From assembly GCA_964617695.1 (NCBI GenBank), contig CAZTYW010000007.1, positions 1 through 50,078 of the forward strand: a DNA stretch of 50,078 nucleotides, written 5' to 3'. Below, in pieces: positions 16,889 through 25,313 of this stretch (its first letter is position 1; every line of letters begins with the position of its first letter). The stretch is from CAZTYW01 sp964617695. GTDB lineage: Bacteria; Chloroflexota; Dehalococcoidia; UBA2247; RBG-13-53-26. Position numbers and translations under genes: made by a program. Under the pieces are notes generated by a model. It did no database searches and had not been told where the DNA came from. It saw only the letters and a program-made list of their open reading frames with translations.

Positions 16889-19201
16889 TTAACGTATGAC
16901 CGCCTCCAGACGGACCTTGCTGGGATAGGTACCAATCAGCGTAGGTAGAGTCAGGGCCGGCTTCGGTTTCCAACCGATTTCCTTCAAGTAGGTCATGGCC
17001 TCCCTCTTGTAAACGATCGGCAAGTCCTTGTCGGTCCTCACAAAGTGTTGAACGTCGTCAGGGAGTCCAGGGCCTATGTACTTCCTGTAGATGGAGATGT
17101 AGTGGTTCAGTTTCAGGGCCCGTCCCGCTGCAGTATCATTCCTTCTCATGCACAGCCTGGCTATTGTCACCATTGCTTTCTCTTTCGTTTCGGCAACATA
17201 TGCCAGGTGCTCCGGGGATGGCTCGCCAGTGTCCACGAGTTCACCTTTCCTCCCATCCCTCACCGTCCAGTCATCCTCCACCTTCTTGGAGAGGTATAGC
17301 CTCCTGTACTTGGAGGAATGCGGGCCCAGTAGCACCGGGACTCCCAGCCTGTTACAGCCGGTGCCGATGCTGGCCGCCTTCTGCGAGTAGGCACCCCACG
17401 CTACGCCAACCGCGGCAACGCGGTTGAGGGCATAGTCGGCGATAACCTCGTAGTTCGCCCTCAACGGAAGGCCGGCGAAGATATTGGCTATCTTGATCAC
17501 CGCGCCGGCAATGTGGGCGTTGGCTACGCAGGAGCCAACGTTAAGTACGCCTCCCGCATCGAAATCGGGTGGGTACTTCTCGTATAATGTCTGCCCGTTC
17601 TCATCCCTCCTCATGCCCGCTACCATGGCCGAACAGCCGCTGAGTACTACGATGTACTTTCTCTTGGCGAACTCGTCAACCATGTCGTAGATATCATCTA
17701 TGTCAGGGAAATTGGAGCATCCTACAAAAGCGATTACGCCCGGTATCGTACCCATCACAATTGGCGCGCCGACATTCCTTATCTCTTTGTCCATGATCGG
17801 GCCACGCCCCTGCCTGATGTTGTAGCTTTCCCTGCTGGCCACCAACTGCATCAGCCGGAAAACGGGTACGTCGTGGGGACATTCTTCCTCACACTTGCCA
17901 CAGCCGAGGCACTTGGCGAAGATCTCCGTGAGCCTGTCCAGACTCCCTTTGGCAACCTCTGCTATTCCCTCGCCAATCAGCAGGAAGTTGGGGCACACCC
18001 TCTCACACATACCGCACTGGACGCACCTTTTCGCCAGTTCCTGACCCTCCTCCAGAGACAGCAAGTCCTTCTTCCTCCTGGGGGCCAGCTCCAGTGCCAC
18101 TTTCACTGCCACCTCTCCAGCCTTCTCATGATCCAGAATAAGGACCTGCTTGCCCTCGTCAACGATAGCCCTCACTATCGCGTCGGCATCCCGATCCGAC
18201 GCATCCTCCAGGCCGTAGCAAGCCTTGTCGGAAGAGGCTATCAACGCGGAACCCGCCTTCTTTGCTTCCGCAGGCATGTCGCTCCTGATGCACTGCTCGT
18301 CCGTCAGTATCACGTCGGCTATGCCACTGCGCACAAAGTAGAGTTGCCTGGAAAGAGGACCTATAACCTTGGCCCGGTCTGAATACCTGGTCGTCTCCAG
18401 TGCGGTGCAGCATATGCCGCCAACCTCAACCTTGTCATTCAGGTCGTTCTCTCGAAGATAGTCGATAACGTTGGTCGAAGATGCCGGGTTGTGGCCCACT
18501 ACGGCAATCGTGGGCTTACTCGTGTCTATCGCCCCCCAGCCCGTCTCCACCAGGGGGACGTCGGCCACAGATGTCGGGTAATTGAACCCGGTGATCTGCG
18601 CCAGATCAGCCACCTCCATACCCACGTGATCCAGCATGCCGATATGAAGGGCCTTCGATTCGTAGTCCAGGTAGCTGCCCTCCTGCCCCGTGTGGCAGGC
18701 GTCGAGCATATGGACAACCTGCTCGCTTATGTACTCGGTCACCTTCAGCAGGTCGCCGAGGGTCTCCGGCTTCATGCCCAGGACAGTCCGGATGTTGGGT
18801 GCCTCGATGGCGACGTTGTCCCCGAGGTCTATCTTCTTGTCCGGGCCGTACTTGTCTATCAGGTAGTGAAGGATGTGAAAACCGTGCGCCGCATGCGCCG
18901 AACACCCTATCAGACAGGCGAGCAAGATCATCCTGGCCTGCTGTGTGGCCGTGTCTATGCCACAGGCACCTCTCTTGCCCTCTGTCAGGTCGCACTTGCC
19001 ATAGGTACAGAGGCAGCAGAGGTCGCAAATGGGAGCATACCAGGGCTTATAGGTCTTCAGAAGCCTCATGTCCCAATTGCGCAAATCGGTCGGCCCAGGC
19101 ATGGGCGTGGGCCCAACCGGCTCCCACTCATCTTCGGGCTTTATTACCTGCTCAACTTGAGCTTCATGAAAAGACTTCCTCTTCTGATTCACTTCTGCCA
19201 T
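16889..19201 (-). CDS. cdhA: CO dehydrogenase catalytic subunit, archaeal CdhA-type
   Basis: 770-aa Ni-Fe CO dehydrogenase interconverting CO and CO2. N-terminal Cys (CDLCCLCTYGKC, GAC; residues 59-80) match the B/D-cluster region. Likely C-cluster ligands are His237 (VVGHNP), Cys264 or Cys265 (GGICC), Cys304, Cys495 (VGCSN), Cys523 (SGCSAM) and Cys558 (GSCVAN). Two inserted ferredoxin motifs (Cys393 CVQCGMCERVCP and Cys431 CLGCGKCEEECP) are characteristic of archaeal CdhA and absent from bacterial CooS/AcsA of ~640 aa. It starts 10 nt after acsD. Together with cdhB and a short acsB this marks an archaeal-type complex. Confidence 0.93.
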   Translation of the reverse strand: MAEVNQKRKSFHEAQVEQVIKPEDEWEPVGPTPMPGPTDLRNWDMRLLKTYKPWYAPICDLCCLCTYGKCDLTEGKRGACGIDTATQQARMILLACLIGCSAHAAHGFHILHYLIDKYGPDKKIDLGDNVAIEAPNIRTVLGMKPETLGDLLKVTEYISEQVVHMLDACHTGQEGSYLDYESKALHIGMLDHVGMEVADLAQITGFNYPTSVADVPLVETGWGAIDTSKPTIAVVGHNPASSTNVIDYLRENDLNDKVEVGGICCTALETTRYSDRAKVIGPLSRQLYFVRSGIADVILTDEQCIRSDMPAEAKKAGSALIASSDKACYGLEDASDRDADAIVRAIVDEGKQVLILDHEKAGEVAVKVALELAPRRKKDLLSLEEGQELAKRCVQCGMCERVCPNFLLIGEGIAEVAKGSLDRLTEIFAKCLGCGKCEEECPHDVPVFRLMQLVASRESYNIRQGRGPIMDKEIRNVGAPIVMGTIPGVIAFVGCSNFPDIDDIYDMVDEFAKRKYIVVLSGCSAMVAGMRRDENGQTLYEKYPPDFDAGGVLNVGSCVANAHIAGAVIKIANIFAGLPLRANYEVIADYALNRVAAVGVAWGAYSQKAASIGTGCNRLGVPVLLGPHSSKYRRLYLSKKVEDDWTVRDGRKGELVDTGEPSPEHLAYVAETKEKAMVTIARLCMRRNDTAAGRALKLNHYISIYRKYIGPGLPDDVQHFVRTDKDLPIVYKREAMTYLKEIGWKPKPALTLPTLIGTYPSKVRLEAVIR

Positions 19202-19211
19202 TTCTCCACCT

Positions 19212-20111
19212 CTATCCGAGAATTTGCCTTACCAGCTTGAGCGTTTCCGGATGCCTCAAGACAGCTATGTTTGCACCGGCCAGAAGAAGCGATACCGCGG
19301 TTATCCCTTCCCACAGTATCCCCTGCTCCTTGTTCTCCTTGGCCTCTCTGGTCTTCCAGCACTCTCCTGCCAGGTCTGCAATGAGAGGCATCTGGGTCAT
19401 CGCATCCTTGAAAACCACTCCAGTCTGCTTCGTTCTCTCCATTATCGTAAAGCTGTACTCCATGCCATACCCCAGTGCGGAAGTCAGTGGGTCAATCACG
19501 ATCCTTTCCGCGGGGAACGACTTGGCCAGCTTTATGTTCAATTCCTTCATGAGGTTTATGTCCAAAGGCGACTGCGCGATTACGGCGTGCCCATGCTCCT
19601 GGGCCGCTTTGGCTATCTCTCCGAAATTCTCCTTGAGTGCAGGACCCAGAAGGAGACTCTCACCCTTGCAGGCGGCCGCCACCTTCGCCAGTACCTCGGC
19701 ATCCTTCTTGTCATCCCCCGACCCATAGACAATGAGGGGAACGCTTATTGCCGCAGCCACCTTCTTGGCCACTTCGGCTGCCCCATCAGCCGGCGCATTC
19801 TTGCCCGTCGGATCCGTGCTGATGAGCTTCAGACATACCAGGTCCGCCCCGTACTCCACGCATTTATGCGCCCACTTCACGGGATCGGAGACAACGTCCT
19901 TGTATGGCTCGAGCACCCACTCGGCCCACCCTTCAGGCTCCATGTCCAGGACCTCCAGTGCAAACCTGGGAGGATTGGGGATTGAACCGTCATCAAAGAA
20001 GTTGAATGCAAGCTTGTTCTCACCGCCGATCTTCACAGCCTTCGCCCCGGTGCCCAGGGTCACCTCTCGTACACTGCCGCCATACGACTCAACCGGTGCC
20101 TGATAGTCCAT
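19212..20111 (-). CDS. acsD: Corrinoid/iron-sulfur protein small subunit (AcsD/CdhD)
   Basis: 299-aa TIM-barrel subunit of the corrinoid iron-sulfur protein, partner of AcsC. Typical segments are AVKIGGENKLAFNFFDDGSI, LVCLKLISTDPTGKN and VIDPLTSALGYGMEYSFTIMER. I chose the ATG at 20111: the AAAGGAG site is 9 nt away, whereas the GTG six bases further upstream would lie only 3 nt from it. It follows acsE by 24 nt and precedes cdhA by 10 nt. Confidence 0.92.
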   Translation of the reverse strand: MDYQAPVESYGGSVREVTLGTGAKAVKIGGENKLAFNFFDDGSIPNPPRFALEVLDMEPEGWAEWVLEPYKDVVSDPVKWAHKCVEYGADLVCLKLISTDPTGKNAPADGAAEVAKKVAAAISVPLIVYGSGDDKKDAEVLAKVAAACKGESLLLGPALKENFGEIAKAAQEHGHAVIAQSPLDINLMKELNIKLAKSFPAERIVIDPLTSALGYGMEYSFTIMERTKQTGVVFKDAMTQMPLIADLAGECWKTREAKENKEQGILWEGITAVSLLLAGANIAVLRHPETLKLVRQILG

Positions 20112-20135
20112 AGTCACTGTCTCCTTTCCCGATTT

Positions 20136-21017
20136 CTAGTCTTCCAGCCAGCCGTGGGAGTAGAGCGTCTCAGCCATCAACACCTTGACCGTCTTAACGT
20201 AGTCGCGCTCCTTCGGCGAGATAGATGACATGCCGACCTCTTCCCCATCCATGACTCTGTAGATGAGATCGACCATCTCCGGCATCTCACCGTTGTTCAG
20301 GCTTATCAGCTCTTTGTCAAGAGCATCGGCAATCACCGAGTATTGACCGTACCTGCCCAGCATCACCATCATGGTGCGGTTCAGGATGCCCCTCAGCTCT
20401 TCAGGCGTGCCATTCGAGACATTCGAAAGACCTATTGTCGACTTCACACCGGGGAGGATATCGCCGATTATCTTCATGAATTCCAGCGCCTGCACGATCT
20501 GCCCCTGGTCGGCACTGACCGGAAGCAAGACAGGATCGATCCACAAGTCCTCATTGGGAATGCCGAGTTCGTTGGCATACGCTGCGGTCTCCATTATGCT
20601 CTCGACTCTCCCCTCAGCGTCGGGAGGGCAACCCTTGTCCGAAAACACAGAGAGCACAAGATCGGTATTGTATTTCTTGGCCAGCGGCAGCATCTGCTCT
20701 TTGCTATCGGTGCGACCGGAAGCTGAGTTCAGCAGCGGCCTTGCCTTGGTACAAGCCCTCAGTCCTGCCTCCATAGCCACGGGATTCAGGGTGTCTATCG
20801 ACAGAGGCAAATCCGCAACCTCCTGCACCGTCTTCACCAGCCATTCCGCAGTCTCCTCAGGGTTCTTCCTTGAAGGGCCGAGATTGATGTCTATGTAGTG
20901 GACCCCTGCCTCGGTCTGCGCTATCGCCAGTTCCTGGATTACCCTGGCATTGCGTTCCTTCACTGCTGTTGAGACATCCTTCGAAATGATGTGTATGTTC
21001 TCGCCGATGAGGATCAT
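20136..21017 (-). CDS. acsE: Methyl-THF:corrinoid/iron-sulfur protein methyltransferase (AcsE)
   Basis: 293-aa dihydropteroate-synthase-like TIM barrel that moves the methyl group from methyl-tetrahydrofolate to the cobalt of CFeSP. Pterin-binding features are visible: IGENIHII at the start, DINLGPSRKNPEE, SIDTLNP, LLNSASG, and the conserved GLSNVSNG. It is about 30 residues longer than the Moorella protein, mainly at the C-terminus. A strong GGAAGGAGG site precedes the ATG. It is the first gene of the operon, downstream of the promoter at 21244-21272 and a ~220-nt leader. Confidence 0.93.
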   Translation of the reverse strand: MILIGENIHIISKDVSTAVKERNARVIQELAIAQTEAGVHYIDINLGPSRKNPEETAEWLVKTVQEVADLPLSIDTLNPVAMEAGLRACTKARPLLNSASGRTDSKEQMLPLAKKYNTDLVLSVFSDKGCPPDAEGRVESIMETAAYANELGIPNEDLWIDPVLLPVSADQGQIVQALEFMKIIGDILPGVKSTIGLSNVSNGTPEELRGILNRTMMVMLGRYGQYSVIADALDKELISLNNGEMPEMVDLIYRVMDGEEVGMSSISPKERDYVKTVKVLMAETLYSHGWLED

Positions 21018-21237
21018 TGATTGCCTCCTTCCGCCTTCCAGAAAATAAAAACACCCCCGCTGCCAGCTAGGGCTCAGGGGCTAGAAACTGTGTCACCGTG
21101 GCTGTAACCCGCCCTGGTGACTTCAAATGCCGTATCGAAGCGCAACCCTGCAGGACAAAGGGCTACTACTGAAATTCCTTCGGCCTTTCCTGCTGCGTGA
21201 TAAACGCAATAGCAGAAATCCCTCGACCGCTCCATTC
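21018..21237 (-). promoter_or_regulatory. Structured 5' leader of the acetyl-CoA pathway operon
   Basis: Between the predicted transcript start and acsE the leader can form three stem-loops, in transcript order. SL1 (21188-21217) has a 7-bp arm with one G-U, a 3-nt bulge, a 4-bp GCGU/ACGC stem and a 5-nt loop. SL2 (21092-21121) has GUCACC/GGUGAC, a symmetric 2x2 internal loop, and GGC/GCC with an 8-nt loop. SL3 (21056-21072) has CCC-UA-GCU/AGC-GGG followed by a U-rich run at 21041-21052. SL3 plus the U run resembles an attenuator just before the ribosome site. No known riboswitch class was recognised. Confidence 0.45.
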
Positions 21238-21243
21238 GAACTG

Positions 21244-21272
21244 ATTATACCAAGGCTGAGAATTCATGGCAA
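21244..21272 (-). promoter_or_regulatory. Sigma70-type promoter for the acs operon
   Basis: On the minus strand a TTGCCA -35 box (21267-21272) and a perfect TATAAT -10 box (21244-21249) are separated by exactly 17 bp. Transcription would start near 21237 and run left into acsE. It is among the best promoter matches in the window. The window shows no other comparable match within the following 17-kb operon, though that search was by eye only. Confidence 0.65.
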
Positions 21273-21389
21273 CAAAAGCATCAGCAGGACCCTTCTTGTC
21301 TCCTGTCACACACCTCATTTGGTTCTTCTTCGCACTAGTCTCTTGCATGGTCGTCAGCGAGAAGGCATAATAGGCTTGCACCTGAGACG

Positions 21390-21472
21390 GTGGCAAACAC
21401 CCAGAGCTCATGTGTCGCCGTAGCCCGGTATGCACTCGGGTTCCACCGGAGTGAGCTCTGGCGAAGTGCCAC
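21390..21472. repeat. Long imperfect inverted repeat
   Basis: The arms at 21390-21410 and 21452-21472 pair as a 6-bp stem (GTGGCA/TGCCAC), a symmetric 5x5 internal loop, and a 10-bp stem (CCAGAGCTCA/TGAGCTCTGG). The 41-nt apical part contains a further CCCG/CGGG hairpin at 21424-21440. It lies upstream of both the leftward acs promoter and the rightward gene at 21562. It could be an RNA element, an operator, or the relic of a small mobile repeat. Confidence 0.5.
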
Positions 21473-21561
21473 ACATTGGATACGTGTGCCGACGATTCTC
21501 GAAGGCAAGCCGGCCACACCGGGGCCAGTCGCGGTTGAATGTGACATGAAAGAGAAGGCGT

Positions 21562-21819
21562 ATGTCTAGCAAAGAGGAACTGCAGGAGCAAGGCTGGAAT
21601 TTTGCCTCGACCAGTTCGGGTCAGCACCTCGCCAGGATGTTGGAGATGTACCAGGAACTGGGTTTCGAGACGTATGTCGAAGAGACTACTCCTGAGGAGT
21701 GCGGCGGCTGTACCGAATGCTACACTTCGAGCGGCGAGACTATATACCGCGTCTACACCAGGGCCAAGGATAGACACCATCCGGAAGAGAGAAACCCGGG
21801 GCAGCCGCGGCTCCGATGA
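21562..21819 (+). CDS. Small conserved protein with CGGCTEC motif, unknown
   Basis: 85-aa protein with the ordered pattern FASTSSGQHLARMLEMYQELGFE, then TPEECGGCTECYTSSGETIYRVYTR. The motif C-x2-C-x2-C could bind iron or zinc. I recall similar small proteins in anaerobic bacteria and archaea but cannot assign a function. The ATG follows AGAGAAGG at good spacing. The last ~16 residues are not conserved-looking. The nuclease gene follows after 57 nt on the same strand. Confidence 0.75.
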   Translation: MSSKEELQEQGWNFASTSSGQHLARMLEMYQELGFETYVEETTPEECGGCTECYTSSGETIYRVYTRAKDRHHPEERNPGQPRLR

Positions 21820-21876
21820 TCCTGACCCGCCTCAAGGTTATCGAGACGCAGACCCTCAAACTCGTCAAACAAGACA

Positions 21877-22326
21877 ATGCCCAGTAGAGCCGGGGCCATC
21901 GTCTGCCTTCTTCTGCTCGTCCTGGCCTTGCTGCCAGGTTGCAGCAGTAGCCCCGAGACAGCAAGGGTGACACGGGTTGTCGACGGGGACACTATTGTCA
22001 TCGAAGGGGGATATCATGTCCGCTATATCGGCATTGATACTCCCGAAAGGGAAAAGCCCTACTACCAAGAGGCAAGGCAATGCAACCAGGAACTTGTGGC
22101 TGACAGGATTGTCCGCCTGGAGGCAGATGTGACCGACAAGGACAAGTATAACAGGCTGCTGCGATACGTCTATGTGGACGGTCTCTTTGTAAACGCTGAG
22201 CTGGTTAGGCAGGGCTACGCGGAGGTCTATCCCGAGGACCTGTTCCCGGACAACAAGTATTATGGTCTGCTGAAGGAGGCCGAGGAAGAGGCAAGACAGG
22301 CAAGGAGAGGGATATGGGCCTCCTGA
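21877..22326 (+). CDS. Thermonuclease (SNase) family lipoprotein
   Basis: 149-aa secreted nuclease of the staphylococcal nuclease family. A signal peptide with lipobox LLPGC ends at Cys22. The SNase fold follows with VVDGDTIVIEG, RYIGIDTPE (catalytic-site Asp and Glu) and DKYNRLLRYVYVDG, where the active-site Arg sits. The C-terminal EEEARQARRGIWAS is typical. The ATG at 21877 leads straight into the signal peptide. The likely role is extracellular nucleic-acid breakdown at the membrane surface. Confidence 0.88.
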   Translation: MPSRAGAIVCLLLLVLALLPGCSSSPETARVTRVVDGDTIVIEGGYHVRYIGIDTPEREKPYYQEARQCNQELVADRIVRLEADVTDKDKYNRLLRYVYVDGLFVNAELVRQGYAEVYPEDLFPDNKYYGLLKEAEEEARQARRGIWAS

Positions 22327-22360
22327 CTCCAGTGTGGCGGAACCGTCCCGGCACTCTTCG

Positions 22361-23197
22361 TCATGGAGGCAACCCGAGCCAGTCAAACACCCCAATCATC
22401 CTGAGACCCATATAGAACATCACCACCACAAAGACAAGCCTCAGTACGTTGGCCGGGAGTCTGTGCGCCACGCGGGCGCCAACCTGCGCCATGGCCACAC
22501 TCGTGGTCGCCAGGCAAATCCACGTCGGCAAGTTGAAGTAGCCCAGGGAGTAGCCAGGCAGGCCCGGTGCTCCTATGCCGTTGACGACATACCCCAGGGC
22601 TCCCGCTGCACTGGTAAACATAATCAGGCCCGCGGATGTACCCACGGCCCGATGCATCCCGAATCCGAGCACCACCGCCATTATCGGGACCATCAGCACT
22701 CCGCCACCAATTGCGATGAGACCAGCTACCAGGCCTGCAGGAAGGCCAAAGGCAATCCAGGCGAGCGGCCTGTCCTCAGGTTCACCGTCGGCCCCCACCC
22801 GCTTCCCGACGAGCAACCACACGCCAGCAACCAGGACCACTGCTCCGAAGGCGATCTTGGCCAGGCTTCCGTCAATGAACCTTGATGTGATAGTGGACCC
22901 GACCAGCGCCCCCGCTGCACCGGCAATGCCGAGCACAATGGCGGCCCTCCACCAGACGGCGCCCCTCCGATGATGGGCCAGCGAACTGCTCATCGCAGTG
23001 GGGAGTATGACGAGCAGATTCGTGCCGAAGGCCAGCTTCACCGCCGGATCAACAGGAAGGCCCAAATCGGTGAACACCATCACTGTCACCGGGACCGTTA
23101 TGAAGCTGCCGCCAACACCCAGAAGGCCCTGCGCGAAGCCAACCGCCAGGCCGGTCACAAGCAGCACAGCAATGGATTGGGCATCCAGAAACCACAT
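22361..23197 (-). CDS. TauE/SafE family permease (sulfite exporter-like)
   Basis: 278-aa integral membrane protein of the TauE/SafE (DUF81) family. Two homologous halves begin with glycine-rich helices: VGFAQGLLGVGGSFITVPV near the N-terminus and GLIAIGGGVLMVPIMAV in the middle. Seven to eight hydrophobic segments are visible. Known members export sulfite, sulfoacetate or related anions, but substrate cannot be read here. The ATG at 23197 (MWFLDAQS) fits the family; a TTG at 23230 is possible, and neither has a good ribosome site. Confidence 0.85.
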   Translation of the reverse strand: MWFLDAQSIAVLLVTGLAVGFAQGLLGVGGSFITVPVTVMVFTDLGLPVDPAVKLAFGTNLLVILPTAMSSSLAHHRRGAVWWRAAIVLGIAGAAGALVGSTITSRFIDGSLAKIAFGAVVLVAGVWLLVGKRVGADGEPEDRPLAWIAFGLPAGLVAGLIAIGGGVLMVPIMAVVLGFGMHRAVGTSAGLIMFTSAAGALGYVVNGIGAPGLPGYSLGYFNLPTWICLATTSVAMAQVGARVAHRLPANVLRLVFVVVMFYMGLRMIGVFDWLGLPP

Positions 23198-23268
23198 GAG
23201 ACTACAGCAAAGCGGGCGCCGGCCTGTCAACCTTAGGATCGAGGCAGACGGAGAGACGGCCTCTCTGG

Positions 23269-24210
23269 CTACTTCTTCCTGAGAAGCGCTGACTTCACTG
23301 CCTTTTCGATTCCGCTGGCAGTCAAGTCATGCTGGAGCAGCAATTCGTCCGGCTTGCCCGAGTGGGTGTAGACATCCTCGATAGCCACAAAGGCCATGGG
23401 AACGGGATGATGTTGAGCCACCACTTGAGCCACCCTGCTTCCCAGTCCGCCTTGCCGCAGGTGCTCCTCAGCGGTCACAATGGCGCCGGTCTCCTGGGCT
23501 GCCAGGACGACAGCGTCCTCATCCAGGGGCTTCAGGGTCGGCATGCTCAACACGCGGCAGTCGATCCCTTGCTTCGACAGACTCTCAGCCGCGTCGAGGG
23601 CCCTCACCACCATTACCCCGTTCGCCACGACAGTGGCATCCAAACCCTGCCTCATCACTACCGCCTTCCCCAGGACAAACCGGTAGCCGTTGTCGTAGAG
23701 CGTAGGCACGTTGGGGCGAGTCAACCGTATGTAGAACGGCCCAGGGGTGATGGACGCCAGCCTCGTCAACTGGGCCGTCTCAATGGCGTCAGTAGGGACA
23801 ACCACAGTGAAGCCGGGAAGAGAGCAAGCAAGAGCCAGGTCCTCTATGGCGTGGTGGGAGAAGCCGTCCTCGCCCACAGTGATGCCACCGTGGGTGGCCA
23901 CCACTTTGACATTGAGATGTGGCTGTGCGACGCTCATTCGTAGCTGGTCAAAGCAGCGGGCGGTGGCAAAGATGGCAAAACTGCTGGCAAATACTGTCTT
24001 GCCTGCAGCAGCAAGGCCGGCCGAGATGCCTATCATGTTTTGTTCAGCAATGCCACATTCGAAGAAACGCGAGGGAAACTCTCTGGCAAAGTGGTGGGTC
24101 ATGGTAGACTGGGAAAGATCAGCGTCGAGAACTACGATATTGGGGTTCTCTTTGCCTAACTGCAATAGAGCCTTACCATAGGCTTCCCTGGTAGACGACA
24201 ACTGCCTCAC
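23269..24210 (-). CDS. Transketolase, C-terminal subunit
   Basis: 313-aa C-terminal half of a split transketolase, which moves two-carbon units between sugar phosphates. The pyrimidine-binding domain is clear (VLDADLSQST, ECGIAEQNMIGISAGLAAAGK, THGGITVGEDGFSHH), followed by the transketolase C-terminal domain (VVANGVMVVRALDAAE, TAEEHLRQGGLGS). The conserved Glu in GIAEQ activates the cofactor. It begins 8 nt after the N-terminal subunit gene. DXS-like assignment is unlikely because that enzyme is not split. Confidence 0.9.
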   Translation of the reverse strand: MRQLSSTREAYGKALLQLGKENPNIVVLDADLSQSTMTHHFAREFPSRFFECGIAEQNMIGISAGLAAAGKTVFASSFAIFATARCFDQLRMSVAQPHLNVKVVATHGGITVGEDGFSHHAIEDLALACSLPGFTVVVPTDAIETAQLTRLASITPGPFYIRLTRPNVPTLYDNGYRFVLGKAVVMRQGLDATVVANGVMVVRALDAAESLSKQGIDCRVLSMPTLKPLDEDAVVLAAQETGAIVTAEEHLRQGGLGSRVAQVVAQHHPVPMAFVAIEDVYTHSGKPDELLLQHDLTASGIEKAVKSALLRKK

Positions 24211-24218
24211 TGCACCCC

Positions 24219-25118
24219 TTACGCCAGTTCTTCCAGCGCCTTCTGCGCTTGCTCAGGGGTGGGAGCTTTGCCGTGGAACGCAAGGTTGTTCTCCATGAAG
24301 CTCACCCCTTTGCCTTTGACAGTATGGGCTACGATAGCAGTGGGACGGCCTTTGACGTTTTGCGCCGTTCCCAAGGCAGCCAGAATCTGCCCGAAATCGT
24401 GACCGTCTATCTCGATGGCTTCCCAGCCGAACGAGCGCCACTTCTCAGCCAGAGGCTCGATGTTCATCACCTCCCGGTTCCAGCCGTCGATCTGCTGCCC
24501 ATTGTGGTCAACGATAGCCACCAAGTTATCCAGCTTGAAGTGGGCTGCCGCCATGGCCGCCTCCCACACCTGCCCCTCGTCACACTCCCCGTCCCCCAGG
24601 AGGACATACACACGATAGCTCTTCGAGTCCAGCCGAGCCGCCAGAGCAGTCCCAACGCCAAAGGACAGCCCCTGCCCCAGTGAGCCAGAGGACATCTCAA
24701 CACCGGGGGTGCGGGTACAATCCGTGTGACCCTGAAGCCGACTGCCTCGCCTTCTCAGGGTCATGAGTTCCTCCACCGGGAAGTACCCGCTCTCAGCCAG
24801 CGCAGCATACAGAAGAGGCGCCGCATGTCCCTTGCTGAGAATGAACCGGTCCCGCTCGGCCCATCCTGGATCTGAAGGATTGTGACGCAGGACGCCAAAA
24901 TAGAGAGCTGTGACAATCTCGACCGCCGAAAGAGAGCCCCCCGGATGACCGCTCCTAGCCTTGGCGATCATCTTTATGATGTGACGCCGCAGAGTCCTGG
25001 CTCTTTTCGCCAACTCCCGTACCGTTGCCTCATCCGCCATCACAAAAGTGAAAGCCTCGGCCGAGCTAGCGACTGCCGAGGCGGATGGGTTGCCCGTGGT
25101 CTTTCTGTGTTTTGACAC
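24219..25118 (-). CDS. Transketolase, N-terminal subunit
   Basis: 299-aa N-terminal half of a split transketolase. It has the thiamine-diphosphate domain with SGHPGGSLSAVEI, FILSKGHAAPLLYAAL, GSLGQGLSFGVG and the GDG(x)nN cofactor motif starting at residue 175 (GDGECDEGQVWEA, DHNGQQ). The GTG at 25118 lies about 16 nt from the predicted transcript start; the ATG at 25040 would drop a 26-residue Ser/Ala-rich tail and also lacks a ribosome site. The two genes form one transcription unit. Confidence 0.9.
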   Translation of the reverse strand: MSKHRKTTGNPSASAVASSAEAFTFVMADEATVRELAKRARTLRRHIIKMIAKARSGHPGGSLSAVEIVTALYFGVLRHNPSDPGWAERDRFILSKGHAAPLLYAALAESGYFPVEELMTLRRRGSRLQGHTDCTRTPGVEMSSGSLGQGLSFGVGTALAARLDSKSYRVYVLLGDGECDEGQVWEAAMAAAHFKLDNLVAIVDHNGQQIDGWNREVMNIEPLAEKWRSFGWEAIEIDGHDFGQILAALGTAQNVKGRPTAIVAHTVKGKGVSFMENNLAFHGKAPTPEQAQKALEELA

Positions 25119-25140
25119 CTTGGAACCGGCCTGCGGCTAG

Positions 25141-25170
25141 ATTATACCTTAATCGTGGGACGACTGACAA
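25141..25170 (-). promoter_or_regulatory. Promoter for the transketolase genes
   Basis: Minus-strand TTGTCA (25165-25170), an 18-bp spacer and a perfect TATAAT (25141-25146). The expected transcript start near 25134 leaves a leader of only ~16 nt before the GTG start. Confidence 0.65.
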
Positions 25171-25292
25171 TCGTTCGGATTGAGGTGACAAACAGGACTA
25201 CTCGACCCAATCAACCACCCCGTAGAGAGGCCTATCGCAGTCTACGCGTGCGACGCATCAGCCCAGAGGACTCACGCGCCATAACAGCGAAG

Positions 25293-25310
25293 GGGTGACC
25301 TGCCTCACCC
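25293..25310 (-). terminator. Possible weak terminator after queH
   Basis: A 6-bp GGGTGA/TCACCC hairpin with a 6-nt loop lies 4 nt past the queH stop. Only a mixed CTTCGCTGTT follows it, so termination would be inefficient. Confidence 0.3.
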
Positions 25311-25313
25311 GGT

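Noticed and set aside
21056..21121. Cobalamin or tetrahydrofolate riboswitch in the acs leader
   Set aside because: Stem-loops exist, but the conserved boxes of those classes were not found by eye.
21166..21780. 204-codon minus-strand frame over the acs leader and upstream region
   Set aside because: It overlaps the predicted promoter, the inverted repeat and the opposite-strand small gene at 21562, and has no domain.
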